From Phoronis australis (lineage: Eukaryota > Phoronida > Phoronidae): a DNA stretch of 64,000 nucleotides. The stretch spans positions 1-64,000 of the forward strand of contig NMRA01000232.1 of the NCBI GenBank assembly GCA_002633005.1, in the 5' to 3' direction. A program made the translations under genes and the position numbers. Positions 23,601 to 36,509 of the stretch are shown piece by piece (the first letter of the stretch is position 1; the number at the start of each line of letters is the position of its first letter). The notes under the pieces were generated by a model. It did no database searches. It saw only the letters and a list, made by a program, of their open reading frames with translations, and was not told the origin of the DNA.

Positions 23601-26600
23601 TTGCCTAGTCGGTCGTTAACACAACCTAGTTTGCGACAACCAGCCACCAAGCGGAAATCATCGTTAACATCGTCATCACTGACTAAAACAAACACAGATC
23701 CGGTTATAAAGCGACAGGTGTTTCCAAAAATTCAGGCCGAGACGAAAAAGACTGTGCAACCAGCAGCCTCCCCTAGCAATACTAGTGAAACATCGAAGAT
23801 GCCTGCAATAGAGACTGAATCAATAGGTCAGCACCTTTTACAAACTCATGTGATGTTTAGTGAAATCTGTTACCAAATTTGCAAAGGACAAACTTTCAAA
23901 CTGCACTCTAATCATCGAAGATTGAGTAAATCGAAAAAGTATTCCTCCCCTCTGTGAATGTGAATGCTTCTCAACAGCACTCATTCTTAAAACTGTGTGT
24001 TCTAAAACTCCTCATATTTGTCTAGTTTGTTGTGCTTGCCTCTTGCCAGTTGATCGGTTCTTCCTCATTAGGTGCACCTGTCGTCTGCTCTAAACCCTAA
24101 CCTTGTTGTCCGTGTGATATACTCGAGGCTTTTTCCCACTAATTTCTATGCTTTGGTGTTTAGGGTAGTGAATAAAACTTCAATGGCATCTTAGATCAAA
24201 GTTTACCATAGGTGTGTCTAACTATGGACTGTCCAGGCGTCAATACAATAAGGTGGTGCATCAGTGTTATCAAAGATATTGGCCGCTGTCACTTTCAACA
24301 ACATCACGTGTTGCGTTGATTTTTGTTTACTTTTTGAACAAGTATTCATGTTTTGAATACTCTAAGGAATTAATTTTGTTTGTTTTCCGAATATGAACTT
24401 TATTCCTCATCTTTATAAACCTTCTTTATCACCTTTAGCTACCTTGCAATGAGTTTGCGAACTTAAGCACCCGGTACCAATAACTTTGATATTGGTAAAG
24501 TAGCAGAGCTTAGTGGAAAGCTCGACTTCATTTGAGTTGCAGTTTCCGCCAAAACTCCTCCACTCACTATTGACGGTATGTTGCTTGACTCCATGTTGTT
24601 TCACTCGTACCTAATGGTGCATAGCGTTTACTATTGAATTGAAATAACTGGAAGGGATTAAAGGAATTCAAACTCTCTTAAAAGAAATATTAAGTACTAA
24701 TTACTGAAGTTCTCTGAAATTGAGAATTTCTTAGTTGCCATTATTAAATCGAAGAGCTCTAGGTTTTGCAAAGTAACTGTGAGGACAGAAAAGATGAATT
24801 AAACAATGAAAAACTGTTAAGCTTATAATAAAAACATAGTGCATGACATTTTCTAGTTACGCTCTGCTTTGGCATTTACATGGTAAACACGTTGCAATTT
24901 TTGTTTATTTTTCGGTTGCTTGTTTTTTTGCGTTCGTAATATTTGAAGCAACATTTAAATCCAATCAAAACACGGATGGAGATGGTGATTGAAAGCCTGA
25001 CTGTTTTTGTCTCCTCCGTGTAAATCACTCTGATGTCTAACATTTCCTATATGCTTCGCTCACTAACAACATTGATGCACTATGTAATTATATGACTGTG
25101 GAGTGTTTAAAGTGCACAGAATATTAAGAACTCTGAATTTTGAGCTTGCACAAACTTGTAGTAAATCTTTCTGTACGACAATACTCTCCAACGGCCCTTA
25201 CTGTGTGAGAGAAGCACATGCACAAGTGGTAACACAACAACAATTGGTACAACTACAAACATAGTATTCCACAAAGATAAATACTCAGTCTGGTGGTTTT
25301 AATGAGAATCTCAGTGGCGGATTTTGAGGAGGGCCAAGAGGGCCATGCCCCCATAAAATTCTCCCAGATTCCACTTGGCATCTCGGGAGTGCGAATTCCT
25401 GACTGGTAAAGTCGTGGCTAATACACTGTCCTGCCCCCCCCCAACTCAGAATCCTGGATCTGCCCCTGAATCTAATACTGAGATTAGCTTTTCCAGAGTC
25501 CATCATGTTGTTTCTTTGAATTGGCTGCTGAGTAGTGTTGATAGATTATTGACTCGCCAAGGTCATGGTTACTTTTTTGCATCTGAAAATCAACATGTTG
25601 ACCAAGTGTGAAAGTCAACAATACTTTTATTGTATGGGTACATCCATTAAGTATTTCATGGAAGGGGGATATGATTGGGCTTTCACTCGTTTGGTCAGTC
25701 AGCTACCAGTTTTTTACCAAAAACGTGAAAGGATTTTCCAGGAGTAGCGGTCATTATTGCAATTTAGTGACTGCGTGGTACTAGTTTTTAACTTCATGAT
25801 TTGTCCATATCACATAATGGTGTGAGTCATTGTTAAATATAAGAAATAGTTACAGGTGTAAGTTCATGTTGCCGCGTGCATATAGGGCTCTAAGTGCATT
25901 AAACTTGCCTTCAAAGTTATTACTTAAGGTGAAATATTTCTTTGTCTATGTGTGAGTTGAATGTCTCTGATGAAGCCATGTCTTAATGAGATTTAGACAC
26001 TTTAGAATCCTGCCAGATGCTTGAGTGATAGTCACGAGGCTATGTGTGTTTCTGTCAATGACATCCGACTACTAACTACTAACAGTGTGAAACTTTTGTG
26101 CTTCCTGATTGGTTTGCATTAAACTTTGACCTTAAGATGAGTGTCTGGCTTGGTTTGAGTTAGGCTTCTCACTTTTGGTATTAACCATGGCGTTTGTAGT
26201 ACTGTTATGTTTTTCGGAATCTGTTGTCAGTGAAATTATTTTGATTTACTTAGAGTGCATAGTTATTTTAAAATTTCAAGTCACTTATTTACTTTGCGTA
26301 GCAGAATTCATGTTCCTTTGATCACCACTGTATGCACTCAGTTTGATTTTGTGTATTGAAAGATTACTTGGTTCTGGTGGATAAACTTGAAATCTCTTCC
26401 GTATTTAAAGTGCGGTTAACCTTCATCCAATTTAAAAGAACTGTTTGCGGCAAAAAACAAATTTGCCTTGAATAATTCTGGAGGTCGATGCATTCTGTGA
26501 AAGAACTTCAGTTGCAATTATTGTTTAATTGGCTGCTAGTAATAATCACTATTGGTTTCTAAGATTTAAAAGGAAACAATTGGTGTCAGTGTTGAAAAAT

Positions 26601-29600
26601 ATGTCATTGTTGAGTAGAGCAGGGCTATAGAACTGCAAAATGTGTTGTATTTTTTTTGAGTTCATTAGAAATGCCGATTCCGAACATTGGCTTTCAGTCT
26701 TTCAGTAAAAGTAAGTGAAGTCTAAGCCGATGACCTTACTATGCTTAAAATAGCCACCGGCTGCTTGGTACATTGGCTTTTATCTTTCCTAACAATGCGT
26801 TGGACTAGGACAACTGAGGTTGTGTGTTTGACTGTATGTATAAGGTGTGATCTCATGTGATCTCACATACACACCTCTGTCACCACTGATGTCACCTTAA
26901 ATCAAAACACATAGAGCATTAGTTACTTGAAGCGAACATCTCCAACTTCAATTTCCAATAGATCCAATTTTGCTGTGATGAATGCGGTTGACCACAGAAA
27001 CAATTAATGACTTCCACTGTATTCTTCGCACAGACTACGATTTCAAAGATGTCTTTTGCTGATCCATTTATAGTCGCCATCTTTCAATAGTGAAACCTAA
27101 TTTGGTGCTCCTTCCTGTGTAAAGTGCATGGGGTGCATTGATGCCGAAAGAGATCCACATTAACGTACTTCTCATTTTGTGTCTGTTTACACTGTTGGGT
27201 TTATTTGGTTAATGTTTTTTCACCTTTTTGTTTTAGTGAGTCGGAAATCTGCACCATCCATTGCCAAGCCACGCACAACTCCACAACTATTAACTGAGTC
27301 AGAAGAGGAAGACAATAACAATGTTAATCCAAGTTGGACCGTTGCCAACAGGTGAACTTTTTGCTTTTCAGCCTTTTATTGCGCATATGCCTTACTGGTT
27401 TGAAGTTAAGTGGCTATAAACCAGAAGGAAAAAATGATTTAGACCTTTTTCCGTTTCAAAATTGATCTCAAATTGTTCTTTACTCAAATTGGAGGTGGTT
27501 TTGGACTTAAAAGAACTGCCGATTCATTATTGCTCGAAACGAGACCCTGCAAGTTGGCTTTTTGTGGTTATTTATTTTAGGCGTTGAACGTGATCTCAAG
27601 CATTAATGAAGTGACAGATTTTTACAAGCTCAGAAAACACGTTCGATTTGACTCTTGCTCAAGTTGAGATCTATTTTGTATCCAGTGAAATAGTCTAAAT
27701 CAGACAGAATATATGTTTATAGATGCTTTAAGTGATGTCCTACAAGAACAATTAAGGCGCCAGATTATTATGAGTGAATCTAATGCTGGCACTAAGATGT
27801 TCGAAAATGTTCAGAAGTGGTGACTTCTTGTTTATTTTATGTGCTGCAGTTAGGCTGAGATGTGTAATGTATGTGTCAGGTTGCAAGCATCTATTAAGAA
27901 CTATTCATACCCGACTGAAACTCATCTGGATGGTTGACACTATAACGGCACATGTGCATGTCTTTTAGGGCGGAGTCTGAGATGGAGATTGACGTCCCAC
28001 CTGAGCCCATCCCCCAGAGCTTATCCATACCCAACTCCATGGCCGCCAGTCCAGCAAAAGCTGTCACTCCAAACCCTCTCAAGGTAACGTGAAGTGTTAA
28101 TATATATAGCCTGGATGGACTCATCACATCAAACTTGTTCTCAGCACATCATGGTGAGACAGAGATGTGCTACTTTCACCAAGTACATGATTTGCATAAT
28201 GTTAAGTGGCTGTGATGTAATCTAAGAGACTTCATTTGCATTTACCCGTGAGAATAGCGTATATACGGGTAATCCACTGGCATTCCATGTGGTTCGAATG
28301 TTCGCTATTGTTTATGCGAGCATGCGCAGACAGTCTGTTTGTAAGTCATTCATGCTGATTCAGTTTGCGATGTACTGTCGTGTAAATACGACTTAAGTGG
28401 AGCAAGTCCGTTCATGCTTTGTGGACAATAAATAAACGTGATAGGACTGGGCTGTTTGTGACATTTGTAAATTGGAGATTTGTAATTTTGATGCACTCCA
28501 TAATTTTCTGAGTTGGTGTGCCTTCTTGGTCAGATAATGCAACATTGGTTCATACTCATTTTATCCGTTTTCAAAATTGTTCTGAAAACTGCCTTGATGT
28601 GACTGCACCTTAAATCCAAGCCATACTTTGATTTTCTTATGTTTTTCATTTAATTTTTGTGGCTTCTGTATTGCATATGTTTTCTGAAATGTTTTGGCAC
28701 AAAGTTAGAATATTTATGCGTAGTGTTGGTTTTGTATCATTTTTTGGGAAATCGTGATGGTTTCATTAACTCACTTGCTTTTGTATCAGTTTGTGTTATG
28801 TTTAGTAAGTATGGATATTGAAACCCTTTCTCATCATACCGGTTATTGCTACAGGTGCCTGATATGACTATTCTGGTGTCAGATGAAGAGCACGGTCTTC
28901 TTAAAGAAACATTCCATCGTCTTGACAACGACAAAGATGGTCATCTGACTTTTGTTCAGGCAAAAAATATTATACCGAAAGAAGCCAGTGCTTCAGAGGA
29001 GAAATACCTGAAACAGGTTTGTTTGTGGTTATTCTGTTGTCAAAAATATTAATATGTTTGCTGATAACAAATCCCGTGAACATCAGAAACTCGGCCGGTT
29101 TCACTGGACCTTGTACTTCGTCAATAGATTTGTGCAATTTCTGCTGTCAAGAAGCCTGTTCATCAGAGAATCTGGTCTAAGGTCTTATCGTATGGCTTAG
29201 GGTAATTACGGCATCACCAATGGCTTCACAGCAATAAAGCACTGGGTGAAATAGATTGATATATTGTGGACTGGTGATTTTTCGAATTGTTTAACTTCTG
29301 GAATTGTATTCCTTGTAAAAAGTTGCTTGGATCATTTTTAACCAGAAGAAATACAATAGAAATTAGCCAAAATCTATGTCTTTAGTTTCAAATCTCTGGC
29401 ACCCGTTGATGAACGGTTTTAGCAAACCTGTGAATGGTAGTAGATAATTGATCTTCGAGTACTAACGGCGGACAAAAGAGCACAGGACTAGATTGATATC
29501 ACAACTAGCCTCAATTTAGAGACCCCTGTTGTCTGCTGTTGAAACCAAATGGGAGTTTTTTATAATGAGCATGCAACACATGGCAACGCTGTCATTTGAT

Positions 29601-31728
29601 GTGTTTACTCAGGCTTGGATGATACCTTTTTATAATTTTCCTTGAACAGACTAGTGTGAATGGTTTGTGAAGCTTGTATTTTGTTATTTATGCATGGCTA
29701 AACTTGTACTGGAGGTGATCAATTGATTTCAGGTGTACGACATCACCAGTGCGAGCACATTCTTTGGTTTGAATGAGTTTATAACACTGTCGTGCCTTTG
29801 TCAAGAGATAACCAAACTCGGGTATGTGTGATTAGTCTCTCACTTAAGTATCACAAATGACGGAAATTTACATTCTTGTTTTGTATCGTGACTGTTGTTC
29901 CATGCATACTATGCGAGATTAGATCTCTTAATGGTTTATGGTTCAGTTTTGTTGGAATACTTGACAACGTTCCACTTAACATTGGTACCATGTTGTAAAC
30001 TTTGTATTTTTCAGTGATGTTGCGAAAGATGCATTTAACCACCTTAACTTTCAAAGTCTGCATGAGTCCATCATACAGTATGTGGTGAGTGATCTTTTGC
30101 AGTCAGGATGATCAATTGTTTGTTTCTCCCTTATGTGTTGGTTTATAATGTCTCCGTAGATGGTAGCACAAGGTTTGTGGCATTCTGTGAAGTCTGAGCA
30201 TTTTGGATTTTTCTTTTGCGCATCCGGTATTGCATTTTGAACAAAAGCGGATGTAATAAAATTTTCATTTTCTTTATTGAAAATTGAATTACACCAAAAG
30301 CACCGTGATTATAATACTAATAGTAACAGTAGTTCTGCAAGTACATAATATATATTATTTGATAATTGTGTGTTACTTTTTATTATTCTATTGCTGCCGA
30401 AGCAGTGGTTTCCTAATAGACAATTTGTTCTTTGCAGGAACTTTTTGAGTCCAAAATAAATGAAGGGAAAGGGTCGATTTCACTGGACAGTTTAGACGAC
30501 ATTTTATGCACAGGTCTAGGGAAGGACAAGACAACAGACCAGACTCTCCTGTTAGAAATCAGACGTTTAGTCAACCCGGTAAAAATGCAGTGTTTTTATG
30601 TCTGGAGTGTATTGACTTTTTACAACTCTGTGGTAATGGTCGCATATAACTTGCCTGAATTTTGTGAACCAGTTTTCTCCACTGAATAATGGGCATCAAA
30701 CTGGTTCTCAAAATACGGGCACGTTATATCTGACTATTGCCCAACTTTCTTAACCACTAGTGTTCAGTCATCTGTTTAAATACGCATAAAAAATAGACAC
30801 TAGACATCTGTGTCATGTATAACACTGGTGTTGTTCAACTTGTTTTTGACATCATACAGCACTCAAATGTGGCAAATAAATGTTCAAGTTTTATCTGATA
30901 AAGGGTGTTGAATCAACCTAAGCCCGTAGAACTAGTAAAAACTGTTGAACCTGTGGCATCCAGGCTATCTCTAATTGGCACTGAAATTGAACCTGTGGCT
31001 TCCAGGCTATATCTAATTTGCACTGAAGTTCACTTTCTCGGATCGAGGTCTGGTTGACTGTCGTTGTTCTGCTATAAAATATACTTATGCGTACTGTTAC
31101 AACCAACTTTTGTATGAACAGTCAGTTGCCACCAACTTGTTTGATGTTATTTTGAGATTTTCTTTGTTCTCTTTAAAATTTGGATATTCATAGATGAGCA
31201 TGTTACGCCACTGACTTACAAACATTTTACAAACATTTTACAAACAATTTACAAACATTTTACAAACATTTTACAAACATTTTACAAACAATTTACAAAC
31301 ATTTTACAAACATTTTACAAACATTTTACAAACATTTTACAAACATTTTACAAACATTTTACAAACAATTTACAATTTACAAACATTTTACAAACATTTT
31401 ACAAACATTTTACAAACATTTTACAAACAATTTACAAACATTTTACAAACATTTTACAAACATTTTACAAACATTTTACAAACCTATTGAGTATTTATTT
31501 TAAGTAACATTTTTGTTTTTGTATAAATAGTTACTGTAAATGTTACACGACCTGACACAAGGTAACTAAAGGTAAATAGAAACCTATGGTATTGGTGCTT
31601 TGTTCTTACATCTGTAGTGTACTGTAACTGAACTGTCATTGCTTTCATTGCAGGATATGGAGGACTCTGTCAGCAAAGTTAAGTTTCTGGCTCATATTCC
31701 ATATTTTCTGACATTTGAGGAATCATAG
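14595..31728 (+). CDS. Unrecognised 631-residue EF-hand protein, complete 15-exon gene
   Basis: Exons: 14595-14858, 16154-16239, 18039-18153, 18297-18322, 19536-19739, 20517-20612, 21916-21971, 23545-23826, 27237-27351, 27969-28083, 28855-29016, 29733-29821, 30015-30084, 30438-30578, 31654-31728. Every border is AG/GT, all phases match, and the joined frame of 1896 nt is open to a TAG. Residues 1-88 are Ser/Pro-rich and probably disordered. Residues 156-264 form a basic, helix-rich segment (RLSQRDRLLAERAYMERMRGIKRKRE, then LQRLKSIVLP). Residues 265-453 are again low-complexity, with RPRPPPYP and an acidic SEEEDNN run. Residues 477-488 are an EF-hand loop, DNDKDGHLTFVQ, with Q at position 12 instead of E. 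A degenerate second EF-hand (DITSASTFFGLNEF) follows at about 510. Calcium binding is inferred from the first loop only. I do not recognise the family, and no signal peptide or TM segment is seen. Confidence 0.8.
21240..21744. mobile_element. Non-autonomous hAT-like DNA transposon (MITE), 505 bp
   Basis: The element starts CAGGGCTTGGAAT and ends with its exact inverted copy ATTCCAAGCCCTG. Both ends are flanked by AATATT, which may be the target duplication; it is self-complementary, so it also extends the inverted repeat. The CAGGG terminus is typical of hAT elements, although hAT duplications are normally 8 bp. The inside has repeated TTTCCGC(G) motifs and no transposase frame. It sits in intron 6 of the EF-hand gene. 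Confidence 0.75.
25312..25468. mobile_element. Short MITE-like element, 157 bp
   Basis: It begins CAGTGGCGGATTTTG and ends with the imperfect inverted counterpart CTGGATCTGCCCCTG. AATCT directly precedes and follows the element, possibly part of a target duplication. A C-run of about ten bases lies near the right end. It has no coding capacity and lies in intron 8 of the EF-hand gene. Confidence 0.6.
30945..31028. repeat. Tandem duplication, 2 x 42 bp
   Basis: Two adjacent 42-bp copies beginning 'ttgaacctgtggc' differ at only a few positions. They lie in intron 14 of the EF-hand gene. Confidence 0.85.
31216..31483. repeat. 11-bp minisatellite, about 24 copies
   Basis: The unit 'acaaacatttt' repeats almost perfectly with occasional 'acaaacaattt' variants. 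The tract lies in intron 14, about 170 bp before the final exon of the EF-hand gene. Copy number is likely to vary between individuals. Confidence 0.95.
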
Positions 31729-32007
31729 TTGAGCCTGCGCCATGCGACGCTGGCATGCTCTCAGCATTGAGTAGCTGTCAGTCAGCAGTGGATTTCTTTG
31801 CCCAGTACATGATTTGATTTGATTACTTCGATAGGCCTCCCTCCGGGCCTCGTAAGTGTGAAAGCCTCAATTCCACTAGAGTTATGCAGTATCTTACAGC
31901 TTCAGTCTGTTATAGATGAAGCTTCAGCTAGAAGCTGCTCTCACTAGCATTTCATCTACTGTGTTGAATAATCAATTCAAAAGTTAAAATTATTTGTTAA
32001 AAATCAG

Positions 32008-32013
32008 AATAAA
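32008..32013 (+). terminator. Possible polyadenylation signal of the EF-hand gene
   Basis: AATAAA lies 280 nt after the stop codon, the first canonical hexamer downstream that I noticed. Confidence 0.45.
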
Positions 32014-33307
32014 ACAGTTAATTTGAGCAAAGCGGATCATGCAGTTAAACGTTTGTTCTTGCCAGTTAAAAAAGAATCACTTTGAGTCATGAAAGTGAGG
32101 TTTTAGATAGTCCATTTTTGACTGTACTGTGATCTATGCATTGTCTTGAAAGCCAGTGCACATTGGTGGTGTTCTTCTATGTATGGAGACTTGATTACTG
32201 CACTCTGTTTTTGGGTGTTGGATTAGTCACCATTAATGTTGTAATGGTGTTCATTGGCAGTGTTTTGATCAGGTCAGCATTTTTGTTTTCTTGTTAAACG
32301 TCCAGGTTGGGTAGCGTCCAAATTTCATTGTCCCAGATGTGCCTTACAGTTATTCTTTGTGTGAGCGCCTTATTTTGAACAACATTTTTTCACTTTGGAT
32401 CACAGAATTTGTTTTGTGGTTAGATTATGTGACATGTTGCCATGCCAATTGTAGATGTTTTGAAAAATATTTTTGTTAAAATTATGAGAAGTTCAACAAC
32501 AGAACAGCATTTTTATCATCGAGGTAAATTTTGATGCCAAAGTCTTCAAATCTCGACAAGCAAAGGGTATAGGGTTGTTTTTATGCCATTTTACAGGTGT
32601 GCAAGTTTTACCGTATTCAACTCTACTTAATATTCAGCTTTTAACTCTTGTGGTGCAGACAGGTTGTTTATTTTTACTGAAATTTGTTTTATATTAATCC
32701 GTTGAAAAACATTGTGATCCTGTTGCCAAGCCATGTTACTCTGTGATGAAGTAGCATGTGCCAAGCAACGTGGCATGTCACGGGTTTCTCACTTTTTATC
32801 TGAAGTTAACTATGCCCCAGTAAATCATGGGCTGTTTTCTGTAGAGCCAAGGCACTCATGAAAATGCGAGATAACACAATTCTTCACGAGATATTGGGGC
32901 ATTAGCTTTATTTACAAGTATCTAGCTTCGGCCTACGGAATGCAGCACTGCTCTACATCTCTAAGCCTAATTTCTGGTGTCTCATTGTTTTGTTACATGC
33001 GAGTACAGAAATTTTTAAAGTTTATGTTAGTGTTACGCATTATACAACTGGTGTCAGAGAACGTACTGTCTGCTGTGCAGTGTTACTGGTTGGTGGTAGC
33101 ATTCACTGTGTTCTCACTTTTCTGAGTATTATTTTCACATTTTAGTTGTTTTCAATTTCATGATCATGTAGAATTGATCTTAGGGTTTAAACTATTTTTG
33201 GTACATTAAAAGTTTTGTAAAGATTTTGGGTTGTTTTCTTTTACACTCTGTTCCTGGAGTTTTCAGAAAAACATTGGATTCAGGTGTGCCTCCCCTCAAG
33301 AATGATG

Positions 33308-33465
33308 CACCCATTTCAGTAGCTACCAGTCAGTGAAAAAATCCACCCATTTCGATACCGAAACTCTTGACTGATACACCCATTTCAATACCAAAACTCT
33401 TGACCGATACACCCACTTCAATACCAACCAATCACTGAACGAAGCCACCCATTTCACTACATGGC
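33308..33465. repeat. 33-36-bp tandem repeat, about four and a half copies
   Basis: Units begin 'cacccatttc' or 'cacccacttc' and continue 'aataccaaaactcttgaccgata' or variants. Lengths alternate between 33 and 36 bp. The tract is intergenic. Confidence 0.8.
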
Positions 33466-34073
33466 AGAAACTTAAGTGGAATAATTGAGAATTTTGTAAG
33501 AAACCCTAACCACAGTAACACCTCCACAAAGTCAACACACAACAATACCAGTCTTGACAAAAATGATACAAATATTGATGAAAAACAGACTCCTATTAAT
33601 AGCAAAATTGGCAAAATCATACTCGTATCGGAAGTAAAATTGGTGGAAGCCATACTCTTAAGTGGCACACGTGCACCCACTCATATCAACTCGACGACTA
33701 CTTACAGAGGCATGTTCAAAGCATTCCATGGTTAACTTGTGCTCTTACAAATGAATGTTTATTTCCAATAATCGGAACATCCAAGAGCACAAATCATATT
33801 TTAAAAAACTGACAACTGTTCTATCTAGAACATTACGATGAACATGGCAGAAACTTTGATATTTTGCTTTGTCAATTTTTCAACAAAAATTCATTTTTTG
33901 TGAAAATTATGGTAATAAAAACTTCGTTGAATGCAAAATTTTGATTCACCTTTATTCTGTTATAAAATTGAACATCTCACTCCAAACAAGTTAGTATTTG
34001 ATGAACAACTATCTTGTTCACATGGGATCAGCAATTACTACACAACAATAGCGACACAATCTCTCAACATTTA

Positions 34074-34627
34074 ATAACTCAGAGAGTGCATGATAGCTAT
34101 AAACACTAAGTGTAAATCACAACAAACTCATTCAAATGAGTCACATTTTTAACATCCATAACTCAGCTAGTGCATGATGGCAGTAAATACTAAGTGCAAA
34201 TCATAACAAACTCATTCAAATGAGCCACAGACTCAATATCCATAACTCGGTGAGTGCATGATAGCTGTAAACACTAAGTGTAAATCACAACAAACTCATT
34301 CAAATGAGTCACATTTTTAACATCCATAACTCAGCTAGTGCATGATGGCGGTAAATACTAAGTGCAAATCATAACAAACTCATTCAAATGAGCCACAGAC
34401 TCAATATCCATAACTCGGTGAGTGCATGATAGCTGTAAACACTAAATGTAAATCACAGTGAACTCATCCAAATGAGCTGCAATCTCTTAACACTCCATAA
34501 CTTAGCGAGTGCATGATAGCAGGAAACACTAAGTGTAAATCACAACAAACTCATGCAAATGAACTGCAATCTCTCAACACTCCAAATCTCAGCGAGTGTA
34601 TGATAGGAACACTAAGTATAAATCTCA
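34074..34627. repeat. 84-87-bp satellite, seven copies with an alternating higher-order pattern
   Basis: The 'agtgcatgatrgc' landmark recurs at 34085, 34169, 34253, 34337, 34421, 34508 and 34595, spaced 84, 84, 84, 84, 87 and 87. Copies 2 and 4 are near-identical ('cagctagtgcatgatgg') and copies 3 and 5 share 'cggtgagtgcatgatagctg', giving a 168-bp dimer period. Copies 1 and 3 contain the inverted repeat ACTCATT-CA-AATGAGT, which is shortened in the others. Confidence 0.9.
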
Positions 34628-35677
34628 GGTGAATGTAAAATACCGCACATTATAAACGACAACAGTGCAATAAGCAATAACAAGTGCAAAGGCAAGAAAA
34701 GTGGCTTAAATCTTGTAAAAAGAGTATCAAGCTAAATGCGGGTGTACTGCAACAGCTACACAGTGGACATGGTTATTAAATTTCAAAAAAGCAGTAGGTG
34801 TCACTACTCTCTATCCAAAAGTGGTCATAATCAAGACTGCAGTCCATTCTTCAATTGAAGACACAATATAGTAGCAAAGTTGAATTTTGTTTATATTTCT
34901 CAAATAAAAATCAATATTGTATGTTACAGACAGACCCTTACTTCATAACTCTGCGAGGTCTGAGCTGCACACCAGTTTTCAGACATTTGGTAAAAATTTG
35001 AGTATTTACAGCCGCGATAAAGTTTGTCTTTAAAAATAGCAAAATGCCAATTCTAACAATTACTTTGTCGCAAATTGAAGAATTGTTATCGTCATTGTCT
35101 GTTGAACAACCTTGCTATGATACCAATAAAAACTTTTAAGCCAATCTTCAACTAATCAGTATCGTTTTATATGATGTGCTGCGATGGTGGAAGTTCCAAC
35201 ACAACCTTTGATCAAAGGTCATATTCAGCTAAGAGGGCAGAGTTAAACAAAGTCTGCTGGAGACAGACATCCTTAAATTCCTTCAAGGTGAAGAATGGTG
35301 CAAAGTGAAAGAAATAACATCTAACAATAGTTATCTAAGTTATAATATGATCAATAACACAGTATTATGCCTTTTACTAAATTGCAGTTAATGGGATTTT
35401 GACTACCAGCCCATTAGAGAACGTGGTAAAAACAACATGACAGTGTTTATGGAATTAACATTAATCTGCCTGTGCCAGATGTGAAAAAGTAAGTTCTTAT
35501 TGTTAGTTATAAGTAAATGCCATAGATTCTGATCTACAAAACAATATGCCAACATCTGCTAAAACGGGACTTCAGAATAAGGACAGGATATGAAATTCAC
35601 TAGGTCACACCAACATAAGAACAATCACAGAACACACGTGGCTACAGAGACATCTGGTGACAGTTGGTAATCAACTA

Positions 35678-36509
35678 AAGCCCATTTCAGACGAGCGACA
35701 TTAATCGCCTGAAAAGCTGGCCAATATGTTTACCTGTAAGTTGTTCGACTTTTCTCCATTGCATTCATACATTAGTATCAGGTCGGCCAACAACAAATAC
35801 GGCAAGCAAAAAATTATGACTATATTTGCACCAAAATGATCTTGATCAAAGCAAGCTGGACAGGGCACCACTGTGGAATTTGTTGAGTCATGTTAGTCAG
35901 GATAACTGAACAAATCTTGCTTTATGTTGACTTTGCTATGGCTGGAAAAACTAATTATTCTTATATTTTACCTCGCATCATCGAACGGAATCAAATGTGG
36001 CAAGCAGACAGCAATGCAGCTCATGACAACATTGTGGATAACTTTATACAATTGAGCTGGTAAGATTTGTATCTTGTTCACAATCAGCACATATGCTAGT
36101 GCTTAACAATTTCCGCGCACCGTTCAAAACAATTGCCCGGCAGTTATATGAGATTTCCATTGTCTTTTGATTTTGCATTCCATACATATAGTTAAGCACA
36201 CACATTTCTTCAAACTTGCACTGGTCAAACAACATTAGGTCAAGACCAAATGAAACTGTGGAAATGGGTAATGTTGGTAATGCAAATGCAACTTTTTATT
36301 GGTCTTTGAACGCATGCACTCCTCCCACTTTCGCAAAGCATTGGCTGAAAACAAAGTCAAACATGTCTGACTTCTCTACAACTTGTTAGTCGAGGCCTAC
36401 AACATGCTGCGCGACATGATGGGAGGTCATTCACAAGTGCAATTTCCGTGCCGGTCGACGCGTCGTGCAACTTTTCGGCCTGCAAGATCACTTGTCTGAA
36501 GCGGACTTC
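35678..36509. mobile_element. Possible DNA-transposon relic with imperfect terminal inverted repeats
   Basis: The sequence 'aagcccatttcagacgagcg' near 35678 matches, at about three quarters of positions, the reverse complement of 'cacttgtctgaagcggactt' near 36490-36509. The interior has patches richer in GC than the surroundings. I could not find a convincing target-site duplication or a transposase frame, so this stays tentative. Confidence 0.4.
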
